From assembly GCF_003024155.1 (NCBI RefSeq), contig NZ_CP028136.1, positions 1,302,001 to 1,366,000 on the forward strand: a stretch of DNA of 64,000 bases. Reading direction: 5' to 3'. Of the stretch, positions 18,145 through 26,883 are shown one piece after another. The notes below the pieces were generated by a model. The model did not search any database. It saw only the letters and a program-made list of their open reading frames with translations, and was not told the DNA's origin. This DNA comes from Christiangramia fulva (lineage in GTDB: Bacteria > Bacteroidota > Bacteroidia > Flavobacteriales > Flavobacteriaceae). The position numbers and the translations under genes are program-made. Within the stretch, counting starts at the first letter, position 1; each line of letters opens with the position of its first letter.

Positions 18145-19287
18145 ATGCGGAAGAAAAACATTTTTAAATTCTTATTAGGCGGCCTTTTTATCCTCGTTTC
18201 TTTGAATCTGAACGCGCAGGAAAATGAGCATAATGCTGGAGAACATGAAGCTGTAGCTCATGAAACTGAAGAAGAGCACGGTGCTATTAATACAAAAGAA
18301 GGTATTAAGGAATTTGTGGGGCACCACCTTATGGATTCTCATTATTTCAATCTTTTGGCTAATGGGGAAACAGGGGAGCATTATGGTACGCCGCTTCCGG
18401 TGATCATTTGGGACGAAGGTCTTCATATATTTTCTTCGGCGAGATTTCACAACGGCGAAGAACTCGTTGAGATCGACGGAAATACTTACAGACTATATCA
18501 TACAAAAATTTATAAGACCGACGCTGAAGGAACAATCCATTACGGCGAAGATGGTTTCCCTACCAACGAGCGCCCGCTTGATTTCTCGATCACCAAGAAT
18601 GTGGTGATGATGCTTGTTGTGGCCCTTCTTCTTTTTGTATTCTTCCGGATTCTGGCAAAAAATTATAAAAGATCGGCAATACCTAAAGGTTTGGGAAGGT
18701 TTCTGGAACCTTTGGTAGTGTACGTTCGCGACGATATCGCAAAACCGAATATCGGTCCTAAATATAAGAAATACATGAGCTTTTTGCTTACCGTGTTTTT
18801 CTTCATCCTTTTGTCGAACCTTTTTGGATTGACTCCCCTTGGTGTGAACATCACCGGAAATATAGCGGTGACTTTTGCACTTGCATTAGTAACCTTTTTT
18901 ATAGTACAATTCAGCGGGAATAAGCATTACTGGAAACATATCTTCTGGATGCCCGGAGTTCCTGTACTTATGAAGATCGTTTTGATGCCTATTGAAATTT
19001 TAGGTATGTTCACCAAGCCTTTCGCATTGATGATCCGGCTTTTTGCCAACATGACCGCTGGTCACGTGGTAGTAATGAGTTTACTTGGTTTGATCTTTAT
19101 TTTTCAGAATTGGGTAGCGGGACCAACATTTTTCGGATTTACCATTTTTATATCGATAATTGAATTGTTGGTGGCTTTCCTTCAGGCTTATATTTTCACC
19201 CTGTTGAGTGCACTTTATATAGGAATGGCAGTTGAAGAACATTCAGATCATCCGGAAGATCACAGTGAAGATTTACCGGTAGTATAA
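18145..19287 (+). CDS. atpB: ATP synthase Fo subunit a
   Basis: A 380-residue protein, about 110 residues longer than the E. coli subunit. A signal-peptide-like start (KFLLGGLFILVSLNLNAQ) is followed by a periplasmic segment rich in His and Glu, then five to six membrane helices. The conserved arginine of the proton path is in ALMIRLFANMTAGHV (~300), and the last helices carry the partner residues. A second His/Asp/Glu-rich tail ends the protein. It forms the proton half-channels against the c-ring. Such extensions are usual in Bacteroidota. Confidence 0.93.
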   Translation: MRKKNIFKFLLGGLFILVSLNLNAQENEHNAGEHEAVAHETEEEHGAINTKEGIKEFVGHHLMDSHYFNLLANGETGEHYGTPLPVIIWDEGLHIFSSARFHNGEELVEIDGNTYRLYHTKIYKTDAEGTIHYGEDGFPTNERPLDFSITKNVVMMLVVALLLFVFFRILAKNYKRSAIPKGLGRFLEPLVVYVRDDIAKPNIGPKYKKYMSFLLTVFFFILLSNLFGLTPLGVNITGNIAVTFALALVTFFIVQFSGNKHYWKHIFWMPGVPVLMKIVLMPIEILGMFTKPFALMIRLFANMTAGHVVVMSLLGLIFIFQNWVAGPTFFGFTIFISIIELLVAFLQAYIFTLLSALYIGMAVEEHSDHPEDHSEDLPVV

Positions 19288-19331
19288 TTTTAGAACAAAG
19301 TAGAAGTAAGTTTAATTTTAAATAGTTAGTT

Positions 19332-19523
19332 ATGGAAATCCCAGTAATGGTTGGAGCAGGTTTAATCGTGATCGGTGCAGGTATCGGTCTTGGTATGATT
19401 GGTGGTCGTGCTATGGAAGCAATCGCCCGTCAACCTGAAGCAACCGGAAAGATCCAGACCGCAATGATTATTATCGCTGCGTTATTGGAAGGTATTGCAT
19501 TCGCTGCGCTTTTCGCAGTGTAA
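19332..19523 (+). CDS. atpE: ATP synthase Fo subunit c
   Basis: A 63-residue two-helix proteolipid. Glycine-rich helix 1 (GAGIGLGMIGG), polar loop ARQPEA, and helix 2 with the ion-binding glutamate in LLEGIAFAA. The Gln in helix 1 and the hydroxyl residue after the glutamate that mark sodium-binding rings are absent, so a proton-driven ring is expected. A long hairpin follows the gene, which may raise its mRNA level over the downstream genes. Confidence 0.94.
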   Translation: MEIPVMVGAGLIVIGAGIGLGMIGGRAMEAIARQPEATGKIQTAMIIIAALLEGIAFAALFAV

Positions 19524-19532
19524 TTAAACAAA

Positions 19533-19574
19533 AAGGAAAAAGCCTTGTAGCGGTTGGCTGCAAGGTTTTTCCTT
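19533..19574 (+). terminator. Long hairpin between atpE and atpF (partial terminator or processing stem)
   Basis: AAGGAAAAA (19533-19541) pairs with TTTTTCCTT (19566-19574); CCTTG (19543-19547) pairs with CAAGG (19561-19565); AGC/GCT extends it to about 18 pairs with a single bulged G at 19542. The 3' arm carries a T-run inside the stem. It could cause partial termination or protect the atpE message; both would raise c-subunit output. Confidence 0.65.
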
Positions 19575-19615
19575 AATTTAAAATTGAGCGAAACATCATA
19601 TTAGTAAAATAAATT

Positions 19616-20116
19616 ATGGAAAAGTTAATTAATGATTTTTCATTCGGATTGTTTTTCTGGCAAATAGCGATCCTTGTAGTTTTGATCTTGTTGCTTAAAA
19701 AATTCGCCTGGGGTCCAATTCTGAATTCTCTTAATAGCAGGGAAGAAGGAATTAAAGATGCCCTCGAATCGGCTGAGAAAGCACGCGTGGAAATGCAGAA
19801 TTTAAAGGCTGATAATGAAAAGCTTTTGATCGATGCTCGTATGGAAAGAGACGCTATTCTTAAAGAGGCCAGGAATTTGAAAGAAAAAATGATCGCTGAA
19901 GCATCTGATGAGGCACAGAAAAAAGCTGATAAGATCGTAGCCCAGGCTAAAGACAGCATTGAGCACGAAAAGCAGTCGGCAATGAACGAATTGAAAAATC
20001 AGGTAGCTAATCTATCAATCGAGATCGCTGAAAAAGTGGTTCGTAAAGAACTTTCCGATAAAAAAGAACAATATCAAATGATCGAACGAATGATCGGTGA
20101 TGCAAAGCTAAACTAA
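19616..20116 (+). CDS. atpF: ATP synthase Fo subunit b
   Basis: A 166-residue protein with one N-terminal membrane helix (LFFWQIAILVVLILLLKKFA) and a long charged coiled coil, the peripheral stalk. KFAWGPILNSLNSREEGIK is the family signature after the helix. One b gene only is present, so the stalk is a b2 homodimer. It lies 4 bp before atpH. Confidence 0.93.
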   Translation: MEKLINDFSFGLFFWQIAILVVLILLLKKFAWGPILNSLNSREEGIKDALESAEKARVEMQNLKADNEKLLIDARMERDAILKEARNLKEKMIAEASDEAQKKADKIVAQAKDSIEHEKQSAMNELKNQVANLSIEIAEKVVRKELSDKKEQYQMIERMIGDAKLN

Positions 20117-20120
20117 GAGT

Positions 20121-20675
20121 ATGAGAGGAACCAGGGCAGCAAAACGTTATGCAAAGGCGATTCTTTCACTCGCAAAAGATAAGAACTCGGCCACTAAGGT
20201 GCAGGAGGATATGTTAAGTATCCTTCGTACTGTTGAGGGCAGCAAGGAGCTTAGCGATATGTTAGGGAGTCCGGTTATTAAAAACAGCCTTAAAAAGAAA
20301 TCTTTAAGTGCTATTTTTCCCAATCTGAATGAATTGACGCAGGGTTCGGTTGATTTGCTTATCGAAAATGGTCGTCTTGAAATTCTGGATGCTGTTGCAA
20401 GACAGTACATTTACATGTATAACGAAGACAATCAGCTCAAGGAAGCAATTGTGACTACCGCAATTCCATTAGATAAAGAATTGGAAAAAGTTATAATGAC
20501 AAAGGTTAAGGAATTGACCGGTACCGAGGCAAAACTGAAGCAAATCGTTGATGAAAGTATCATTGGCGGATTTATATTAAGGATTGGGGACCTTCAGTAT
20601 GATGCAAGTGTATCAAGAAGTCTCAATAACCTGAAAAGAAGATTTAAAGAAAACACATACGTTTCAAAAATTTAA
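20121..20675 (+). CDS. atpH: ATP synthase F1 subunit delta
   Basis: A 184-residue OSCP/delta protein, usual length, starting RGTRAAKRYAKAILSLAKD and ending with the GGFILRIGDLQYDASVSRSL motif shared by the family. It joins the b-stalk to the top of the alpha3beta3 head. It is 4 bp after atpF and 42 bp before atpA. Confidence 0.93.
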   Translation: MRGTRAAKRYAKAILSLAKDKNSATKVQEDMLSILRTVEGSKELSDMLGSPVIKNSLKKKSLSAIFPNLNELTQGSVDLLIENGRLEILDAVARQYIYMYNEDNQLKEAIVTTAIPLDKELEKVIMTKVKELTGTEAKLKQIVDESIIGGFILRIGDLQYDASVSRSLNNLKRRFKENTYVSKI

Positions 20676-20717
20676 TAAAAACCGGTGCGCATGGCGTGCC
20701 ATTTTATCTGAATAATT

Positions 20718-22298
20718 ATGGCAGAAGTAAATCCTGCTGAAGTATCAGCAATATTAAAACAACAATTATCTGGTTTTGAAGCCAAAGCCTCTCTGGACGA
20801 AGTGGGGACTGTTCTTACCGTAGGAGACGGTATTGCCAGTGTCTACGGACTCGCCAACGCCCAATATGGTGAATTGGTACAGTTCGAAAGTGGTCTGGAA
20901 GGAATCGTTCTTAACCTTGAAGAAGACAATGTTGGGGTAGTACTTTTAGGACCTACGAAAGAGATCAAAGAGGGTTCAACTGTAAAAAGAACTCAGCGAA
21001 TTGCCTCTATCAATGTTGGAGAGGGAATTGTTGGAAGAGTAGTTGATACTTTGGGAAACCCTATCGATGGGAAAGGAGATATTGAAGGGGAAACCTTTGA
21101 AATGCCCTTGGAGCGAAAAGCTCCCGGTGTAATTTTCCGTCAGCCGGTAAACGAGCCGCTTCAAACCGGTATCAAATCTATCGATGCTATGGTGCCGATA
21201 GGAAGAGGTCAGCGTGAGCTGGTAATTGGTGACCGTCAAACTGGTAAAACTACCGTTTGTATCGATACCATCCTTAATCAGAAAGAATTTTATGACAGGG
21301 GTGAGCCCGTTTACTGTATCTATGTGGCGATTGGACAAAAAGCTTCAACCGTAGCGGGGATTGCCAAAGTCCTTGAAGACAAAGGAGCCTTAGCTTATAC
21401 CACTATTGTGGCCGCTAATGCTTCAGATCCTGCTCCAATGCAGGTGTATGCTCCTTTTGCCGGCGCGGCGATCGGGGAATATTTTCGTGATTCGGGACGT
21501 CCTGCGCTGATCATTTATGATGATCTTTCAAAGCAGGCGGTAGCATACCGTGAGGTTTCGCTTTTACTTCGTCGTCCACCAGGACGTGAAGCGTATCCCG
21601 GAGACGTTTTCTTCCTTCATTCCAGATTACTGGAGCGTGCAGCGAAAGTGATCAATGATGATAAGATTGCAAAACAAATGAATGACCTTCCTGATGTTCT
21701 TAAAGATAAGGTGAAAGGTGGAGGTTCTTTAACGGCCCTTCCTATTATCGAAACCCAGGCAGGTGACGTTTCCGCATATATTCCTACCAACGTAATTTCG
21801 ATCACCGATGGTCAGATATTCTTAACTTCTGATTTATTCAACTCGGGTGTTCGTCCTGCGATTGACGTGGGTATCTCTGTATCCCGTGTAGGTGGTTCGG
21901 CTCAGATCAAATCGATGAAAAAAGTTGCGGGTACCCTTAAACTCGACCAGGCTCAGTTTCGTGAATTAGAGGCCTTCTCAAAATTTGGATCAGATCTGGA
22001 TGCGGCGACTCTTGGAGTTATTGAAAAAGGTAGAAGAAACGTGGAGATCCTTAAACAGGGACAAAATGATCCTTATCCGGTGGAAGACCAGATCGCGATC
22101 ATCTATGCAGGTTCCAAAAACCTTCTTAGAAATGTGCCTGTAGATAGGGTTCGTGAATTTGAAAGAGAATATTTAGATTATCTCGATACAAAACATAGAG
22201 ATGTTCTGGATACTTTGAAAGCAGGTAAACTGACTGATGAAGTAACTGATACCCTTACTCAGGCAGCTAAGGAGCTTTCAGAGAAATATAAGAAATAG
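20718..22298 (+). CDS. atpA: ATP synthase F1 subunit alpha
   Basis: A 526-residue subunit with Walker A GDRQTGKT near residue 173, the DDLSKQA region, and the arginine-finger neighbourhood [12 protein letters not shown]. Nucleotide binding here is regulatory, with catalysis in beta. Its stop is followed at once by the inverted-repeat element at 22299. Beta and epsilon are not in this operon, as is common in Bacteroidota. Confidence 0.96.
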   Translation: MAEVNPAEVSAILKQQLSGFEAKASLDEVGTVLTVGDGIASVYGLANAQYGELVQFESGLEGIVLNLEEDNVGVVLLGPTKEIKEGSTVKRTQRIASINVGEGIVGRVVDTLGNPIDGKGDIEGETFEMPLERKAPGVIFRQPVNEPLQTGIKSIDAMVPIGRGQRELVIGDRQTGKTTVCIDTILNQKEFYDRGEPVYCIYVAIGQKASTVAGIAKVLEDKGALAYTTIVAANASDPAPMQVYAPFAGAAIGEYFRDSGRPALIIYDDLSKQAVAYREVSLLLRRPPGREAYPGDVFFLHSRLLERAAKVINDDKIAKQMNDLPDVLKDKVKGGGSLTALPIIETQAGDVSAYIPTNVISITDGQIFLTSDLFNSGVRPAIDVGISVSRVGGSAQIKSMKKVAGTLKLDQAQFRELEAFSKFGSDLDAATLGVIEKGRRNVEILKQGQNDPYPVEDQIAIIYAGSKNLLRNVPVDRVREFEREYLDYLDTKHRDVLDTLKAGKLTDEVTDTLTQAAKELSEKYKK

Positions 22299-22406
22299 TA
22301 TTGAGTAGTGAGATTTGAGATATTAGATCTTGAATTTCCTCCTCAAATTTATAAGGTTTATAGTGTTGATTAAAAGTTATCCGTACTAATTACTCAATAC
22401 TCAATA
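22299..22406 (+). mobile_element. Gene-less inverted-repeat element between atpA and atpG
   Basis: TATTGAGTAGTGAG (22299-22312) and CTCAATACTCAATA (22393-22406) are inverted repeats matching at 13 of 14 positions, enclosing 80 bp with an inner ATTTGAG/CTCAAAT pair (22313-22319 and 22342-22348). The left end directly follows the atpA stop and the right end stops 10 nt before the atpG ATG. No open frame is inside. Its layout matches the two elements with four-helix-bundle genes at 46116 and 52832, so it may be a shrunken relative. Confidence 0.5.
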
Positions 22407-22416
22407 CTAAATAAAA

Positions 22417-23277
22417 ATGGCAAACTTAAAAGAATTACGTAGCAGGATCAATTCGGTTTCCTCGACCATGCAGATCACCAGTGCCATGAAAATGGTATCG
22501 GCTGCAAAGTTGAGCAAGGCGCAGGATGCGATTACTTCCATGCGACCTTATGCCGAAAAGCTTACGCAATTGCTTCAGGATCTAAGCGCTACACTTGAAG
22601 AAGAATCTGGGAGTGAATTTGCTGAAAAACGCGAGGTTAAAAAAGTTCTGCTTGTGGCCATTTCCTCAAATAAAGGACTTGCCGGAGCTTTTAATAGTAA
22701 TATCGTGAAGAAAGTAAAGGCTAAGATCCAGGGTGAGTACCAGGGTAAGGAAGTTGAAATACTTTCATTGGGTAAAAAAGCCAATGATATATTGAAAAAA
22801 ACTTTTCCTATCGCCGGCAATAACAATGATATTTTTGACAATCTTAATTATGACCCGGTAGCGGAGATCGCAGAGGATTTAATGCAACAATTTCTTGACG
22901 GGAAATATGACAAAATCGAGATTATTTACAACCAGTTCAAGAATGCTGCCACCCAGGTGGTAATGGATGAACAGTTTCTACCTATAGAGAAGTTTGAAAG
23001 CGATGAGAACAAACAATTGGATTACATTTTCGAGCCTTCAAAACTTGAAATTGTAAAGGAATTGATCCCAAAATCTCTTAAAATGCAACTTTTTAAGGCT
23101 CTTAGAGATTCTTTTGCTGCTGAACACGGTGCGCGTATGACTGCGATGCATAAAGCGACCGATAACGCGAAAGAACTTCGGGATGATCTTAAATTGTCTT
23201 ACAACAAAGCTCGTCAGGCTTCTATTACCAATGAGATCCTTGAGATCGTTGGTGGTGCCGAAGCGCTAAACGGATAA
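22417..23277 (+). CDS. atpG: ATP synthase F1 subunit gamma
   Basis: A 286-residue rotor shaft. The N-terminal helix LRSRINSVSSTMQITSAMKM followed by VSAAKLSKAQ, and the C-terminal helix with EHGARMTAMHKATDNA, are the diagnostic coiled-coil pair; SSNKGLAGAFN marks the central fold. Last gene of the operon, followed by a terminator. The neighbouring element at 22299-22406 separates it from atpA. Confidence 0.95.
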   Translation: MANLKELRSRINSVSSTMQITSAMKMVSAAKLSKAQDAITSMRPYAEKLTQLLQDLSATLEEESGSEFAEKREVKKVLLVAISSNKGLAGAFNSNIVKKVKAKIQGEYQGKEVEILSLGKKANDILKKTFPIAGNNNDIFDNLNYDPVAEIAEDLMQQFLDGKYDKIEIIYNQFKNAATQVVMDEQFLPIEKFESDENKQLDYIFEPSKLEIVKELIPKSLKMQLFKALRDSFAAEHGARMTAMHKATDNAKELRDDLKLSYNKARQASITNEILEIVGGAEALNG

Positions 23278-23285
23278 AATGACTA

Positions 23286-23311
23286 TCATCCTGAGCGGAG
23301 TCGAAGGATGA
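23286..23311. repeat. Palindromic interspersed repeat (TCATCCTGAG type)
   Basis: TCATCC (23286-23291) and GGATGA (23306-23311) flank TGAGCGGAGTCGAA. This short palindrome resembles an interspersed intergenic repeat seen many times in Bacteroidota genomes. It lies 8 bp after atpG and just before the terminator. Confidence 0.6.
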
Positions 23312-23321
23312 ATAAAACATT

Positions 23322-23350
23322 AAAAGCCTCTCATTCCGGGAGGCTTTTTC
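23322..23350 (+). terminator. Intrinsic terminator of the atp operon
   Basis: AAAAGCCTC (23322-23330) pairs with GAGGCTTTT (23340-23348), loop of 9 nt, followed by further T residues (TTCTTTT). Placed 45 bp after atpG. Confidence 0.8.
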
Positions 23351-23397
23351 TTTTGGTACGGCTTTTGTCTTTTACTTATCAACTAAAACTCATCATT

Positions 23398-23841
23398 ATG
23401 AAAGCCAGTGTACTTTTATTCTCAGGGATCTTCAGCTTATTGTTTTTTGGCTCCTGTGGCGGCAATAAGAATTTACAGGAAAGAGCACCCGCTCAATTCG
23501 GTAAGATATACACTACAAAAACGCCAAAAGGTATAAGGCTAAATATTCCTGTTATTGCAATTCAGGATCAGAAAGTTTCCCTTAATTCGGTTTATTTCCG
23601 CGGAATGAAATCGGCTTTGACTCAAAATGAGGAAAAACCTAATCTTTATGTGGCCGATTTCCGCACCGGAATGGGCGATATAGTGATGCATAAAGAGCCA
23701 AAAAAGGAATATGGGAATCAGCCGCCACAAATGCCCGAAAAAAGTCCGGTAAAAATTGAAAAGGACGAAGCCTTACTGGTATTTATCCAGAATGGAGAGA
23801 CCAAATACTACAAGCTAACAGGAATTGTGGAAAAGGAATAA
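23398..23841 (+). CDS. Small lipoprotein of unknown function
   Basis: A 147-residue protein read from the ATG at 23398, chosen because it gives a clean lipoprotein signal peptide (MKASVLLFSGIFSLLFFGSC, lipid on Cys20); an earlier in-frame ATG at 23308 would run through the terminator hairpin. The mature part is basic and beta-rich without Cys or repeats. I do not recognise the family. It stands alone between the atp terminator and the flippase block, with 61 bp to the next gene. Confidence 0.65.
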   Translation: MKASVLLFSGIFSLLFFGSCGGNKNLQERAPAQFGKIYTTKTPKGIRLNIPVIAIQDQKVSLNSVYFRGMKSALTQNEEKPNLYVADFRTGMGDIVMHKEPKKEYGNQPPQMPEKSPVKIEKDEALLVFIQNGETKYYKLTGIVEKE

Positions 23842-23902
23842 GAGCTCCGGCTTTTATAATCCTGATTTATTCAGATATTTGTAATAAATCAACCCGCTCC
23901 TG

Positions 23903-25345
23903 TTGAGTACTTTAAAAAGATTTTTTCAAGACACTCTTATTTACGGTTTTGCGACGGTATTCCCACGGCTGATGAATTTCATCCTGGTGCCTTTGCACAC
24001 CGATATCCTTCCGCGTGAGGAATATTCAGTAAACACCGTTTTTTACGTCTGGGCCGCCTTTTTCAATGTGCTGCTTACCTACGGGATGGAAACCTCCTTC
24101 TTCCGGTTTTTCAGCAGGGCCAAAGATTCCGAAAAAGTCTTCTCTACTGCTTTTATCGCGCTCACAAGTACAACGGTAGTATTTGCCATTCTCGTCCTTA
24201 TTTTTCAGGATCAGCTGGTGCAGCTAATGGATCTCGACCCTTATTATTTTCAGCTTCTTTTCAGCGTTTTGATACTCGACACACTTGTAGTCGTTCCTTT
24301 TGCTTATTTGAGAGCTACCGGAAGGCCACTGAAATTCGCTGGTATAAAGATCCTCAATATTCTCACTTACGTGGGTCTGAATTTCTACTTCCTGTGGTTC
24401 GTCAGGAAATTTCCCGACTATTCCCCGGTGTACATAACGAAAAATTACGACCCAAAAGACCTTGTGGGATATATTTTTATGGCCAATGTGGCTGCCAGCG
24501 GGATTACTTTTATTTTGCTTCTCCCGTATTTTTTCAGGACTAAAATAAACTTCAGTGTCGATATTTTCAAGCAGATGTGGAAGTATGGATGGCCTATCAT
24601 GGTTGCCGGTATCGCCTTTGTGATCAACGAAAACCTCGATAAAATCTTAATTAAAGACATGATTTCCGATGAAATTATGGGAGCCTATTCCGGGTGTTAT
24701 AAACTGGCTGTTTTTATGACCATTTTCGTGCAGGCCTTTAAAATGGGCGCCGAGCCTTTCTTTTTCAACCATGCTCAAAAGGAAAACGCCCGGGAAACCT
24801 ACGCAGAAATTTTAAAATATTTTGTCATCTGCGGAAGCCTGATTTTTTTGATTCTCGTCACGTATATTGATTTCTTTAAAGCGCTGGTTATTCGCGATTC
24901 GTCTTACTGGATCGCCATTAGTATCGTTCCGATCGTTTTGATGGCGAACCTTTTTCTGGGTATTTATCACAATCTGTCGGTTTGGTATAAGCTCACCGAT
25001 AGAACCCGCACGGGAATGTATATTTCGGTATTCGGAGCGATAATTACCATTTTGCTGAATATTTTCCTGATCCCGGTGATAGGATTCATCGCATCTGCCT
25101 GGGCTACACTTATCGCTTATGGAAGTATGATGATCATTTCCTATTTCCTGGGAAAAAGATACTATCCCGTGCCTTATAACGTTAAAAAAATAAGTTTCTA
25201 TTTGTTTTTATCCGTAGGACTTTCCATACTTTCCTTCCTGTTTTTCAGGGAAAATTATCTGATTGCAACGGGATTGAATTTGCTGTTCCTCGGAATCGTT
25301 TTTTCTATGGAAAGAAAACAACTCAATAAAATTCTGACTAAATGA
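23903..25345 (+). CDS. Polysaccharide flippase (MVF/MATE-fold, Wzx-like)
   Basis: A 480-residue integral membrane protein with about 14 hydrophobic helices. The start [20 protein letters not shown] is typical of oligosaccharide flippases of Flavobacteriaceae. It probably moves lipid-linked glycan across the inner membrane. The start codon is TTG at 23903. Its stop overlaps the dut ATG (ATGA), so it heads a coupled block of envelope genes. Confidence 0.85.
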   Translation: MSTLKRFFQDTLIYGFATVFPRLMNFILVPLHTDILPREEYSVNTVFYVWAAFFNVLLTYGMETSFFRFFSRAKDSEKVFSTAFIALTSTTVVFAILVLIFQDQLVQLMDLDPYYFQLLFSVLILDTLVVVPFAYLRATGRPLKFAGIKILNILTYVGLNFYFLWFVRKFPDYSPVYITKNYDPKDLVGYIFMANVAASGITFILLLPYFFRTKINFSVDIFKQMWKYGWPIMVAGIAFVINENLDKILIKDMISDEIMGAYSGCYKLAVFMTIFVQAFKMGAEPFFFNHAQKENARETYAEILKYFVICGSLIFLILVTYIDFFKALVIRDSSYWIAISIVPIVLMANLFLGIYHNLSVWYKLTDRTRTGMYISVFGAIITILLNIFLIPVIGFIASAWATLIAYGSMMIISYFLGKRYYPVPYNVKKISFYLFLSVGLSILSFLFFRENYLIATGLNLLFLGIVFSMERKQLNKILTK

Positions 25346-25776
25346 TTGTAAAAGTTATCAATAAATCGAAGCATGCGCTTCCCAATTATGAAACCGAAGC
25401 CTCAGCAGGTCTTGACCTGCGGGCTAATATGGAGGAGCCTGTTGTGCTGAAACCGCTCGAGAGGGCCATTATTAAAACCGGACTTTTCATTGAGCTTCCA
25501 ATTGGTTATGAAGCACAGGTGAGACCACGAAGCGGACTCGCCGCCAAAAAAGGAATTACGGTGCTCAATTCTCCCGGCACCATCGACGCCGATTACCGCG
25601 GCGAAATTGGGGTAATTCTGGTGAATCTATCGAATGAAGAGTTTAGCGTCCAGGATGGAGAGCGCGTCGCCCAGCTTGTAATTGCAAAACATGAGCAGAT
25701 AGAATGGGCCGAAACCGAAGTGCTTCAGGAAACCCAACGCGGAGCTGGCGGCTTCGGAAGTACCGGCCACAAATAA
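25342..25776 (+). CDS. dut: dUTP diphosphatase
   Basis: A 144-residue trimeric dUTPase; all five motifs are present: SAGLDLRA (21-28), RSGLAAK (63-69), [11 protein letters not shown] (79-89) with the catalytic Asp and the Tyr that stacks on the base, GERVAQL (106-112), and the C-terminal [10 protein letters not shown] (133-142). It makes dUMP and keeps uracil out of DNA. Coupled by overlap to the flippase gene, an association without obvious functional logic. Confidence 0.96.
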   Translation: MIVKVINKSKHALPNYETEASAGLDLRANMEEPVVLKPLERAIIKTGLFIELPIGYEAQVRPRSGLAAKKGITVLNSPGTIDADYRGEIGVILVNLSNEEFSVQDGERVAQLVIAKHEQIEWAETEVLQETQRGAGGFGSTGHK

Positions 25777-25786
25777 ATTAAAAAAT

Positions 25787-25823
25787 GTCATTGTGATCCG
25801 CCTCAGGCGGAGAAGCGATCTCA
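25787..25823. repeat. Interspersed repeat with CCGCC/GGCGG hairpin
   Basis: GTCATTGTGATC followed by the perfect hairpin TCCGCC-TCA-GGCGGA (25797-25811) and AGCGATCTCA. It resembles another short intergenic repeat family of Bacteroidota (GTCATTGCGA... type). It sits between dut and the nucleotidyltransferase gene. Confidence 0.6.
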
Positions 25824-25863
25824 TAATTAAATCAATAAAAATTAAGAAAAAGAAAATTCAATA

Positions 25864-26874
25864 ATGAAAATAATCGTACCCATGGCGGGTCGTGGTTCAC
25901 GACTTCGTCCTCACACCTTAACCGTCCCTAAACCTTTAATTCCAATCGCGGGAAAACCTATAGTTCACCGATTAGTCGAAGATATCGCGAAAGTGCTTGA
26001 TGAAAAGATCGATGAGATCGCTTTTATCATAGGTGAAGATTTTGGAGAACAGGTGGAAAAAGATTTGATGAAAATTGCCAATTCTTTGGGTGCTAAAGGC
26101 ACGATCTATTATCAGGATAAACCTCTTGGAACCGGCCATGCGATCATGTGTGCGAAAGAATCTTTAAGCGGTCCCGCGGTGATCGCTTATGCAGACACTC
26201 TTTTTAAAGCCGATTTTGATCTTGATAAATCTGCTGATGGCGTAATATGGGTGAAGAAAGTTGAAAACCCTTCTGCTTACGGGGTTGTTAAGCTAAATCA
26301 GAATGGGGAAATTGTTGACCTTGTTGAAAAACCAAAGGAATTTGTTTCAGATCTTGCGGTAATCGGTATTTATTATTTCAAAAATGTTGAAGTCCTGAAA
26401 GATGAACTTCAGAACGTGCTCGATCAAAAGCTTACCCGTGGGGGAGAGTATCAAATCAATGACGGTATTCAGGCTATGAGAAAGAATGGCCTGAGATTTG
26501 TTCCCGGAAAAGTGGATGAATGGATGGACTGTGGGAATAAAAATGTAACGGTAGAAACCAATGGGCGAATGCTCAAATTCCTTCACCAGGATGGAGAGAA
26601 ACTGATTTCAGATTCTGTAAAGATCAAAAATGCCGAGATCACCGAGCCTTGCTTTATTGGTGAAAATGTGGAATTGATCAATGTGAAAATCGGTCCGAAC
26701 GTTTCTGTTGGTGATGGAACGAGAATAGAAAATTCCACTATTAAGAATAGTCTTATTCAAAACGAAGCCGAGATAAAAAATGCCAACCTTGATAATGCGA
26801 TGATTGGTAATTATGCTAAGTTTGACGGTAATTTCACCCAGATCAGCATTGGTGATTATTCGGTGCTGGAATAA
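25864..26874 (+). CDS. Sugar-phosphate nucleotidyltransferase with left-handed beta-helix tail
   Basis: A 336-residue enzyme. The N-terminal GT-A-like domain has the pyrophosphorylase signature MAGRGSRLRPHTLTVPKPL at 7-25, QDKPLGTGHA near 83 and the metal aspartate in AYADTLF; residues from about 250 form hexapeptide repeats of the left-handed beta-helix. It activates a sugar-1-phosphate for glycan synthesis; RmlA-like or GlmU-like substrates are both possible. It is followed after 9 bp by the TPR gene. Confidence 0.85.
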   Translation: MKIIVPMAGRGSRLRPHTLTVPKPLIPIAGKPIVHRLVEDIAKVLDEKIDEIAFIIGEDFGEQVEKDLMKIANSLGAKGTIYYQDKPLGTGHAIMCAKESLSGPAVIAYADTLFKADFDLDKSADGVIWVKKVENPSAYGVVKLNQNGEIVDLVEKPKEFVSDLAVIGIYYFKNVEVLKDELQNVLDQKLTRGGEYQINDGIQAMRKNGLRFVPGKVDEWMDCGNKNVTVETNGRMLKFLHQDGEKLISDSVKIKNAEITEPCFIGENVELINVKIGPNVSVGDGTRIENSTIKNSLIQNEAEIKNANLDNAMIGNYAKFDGNFTQISIGDYSVLE

Positions 26875-26883
26875 GTAAAATAG

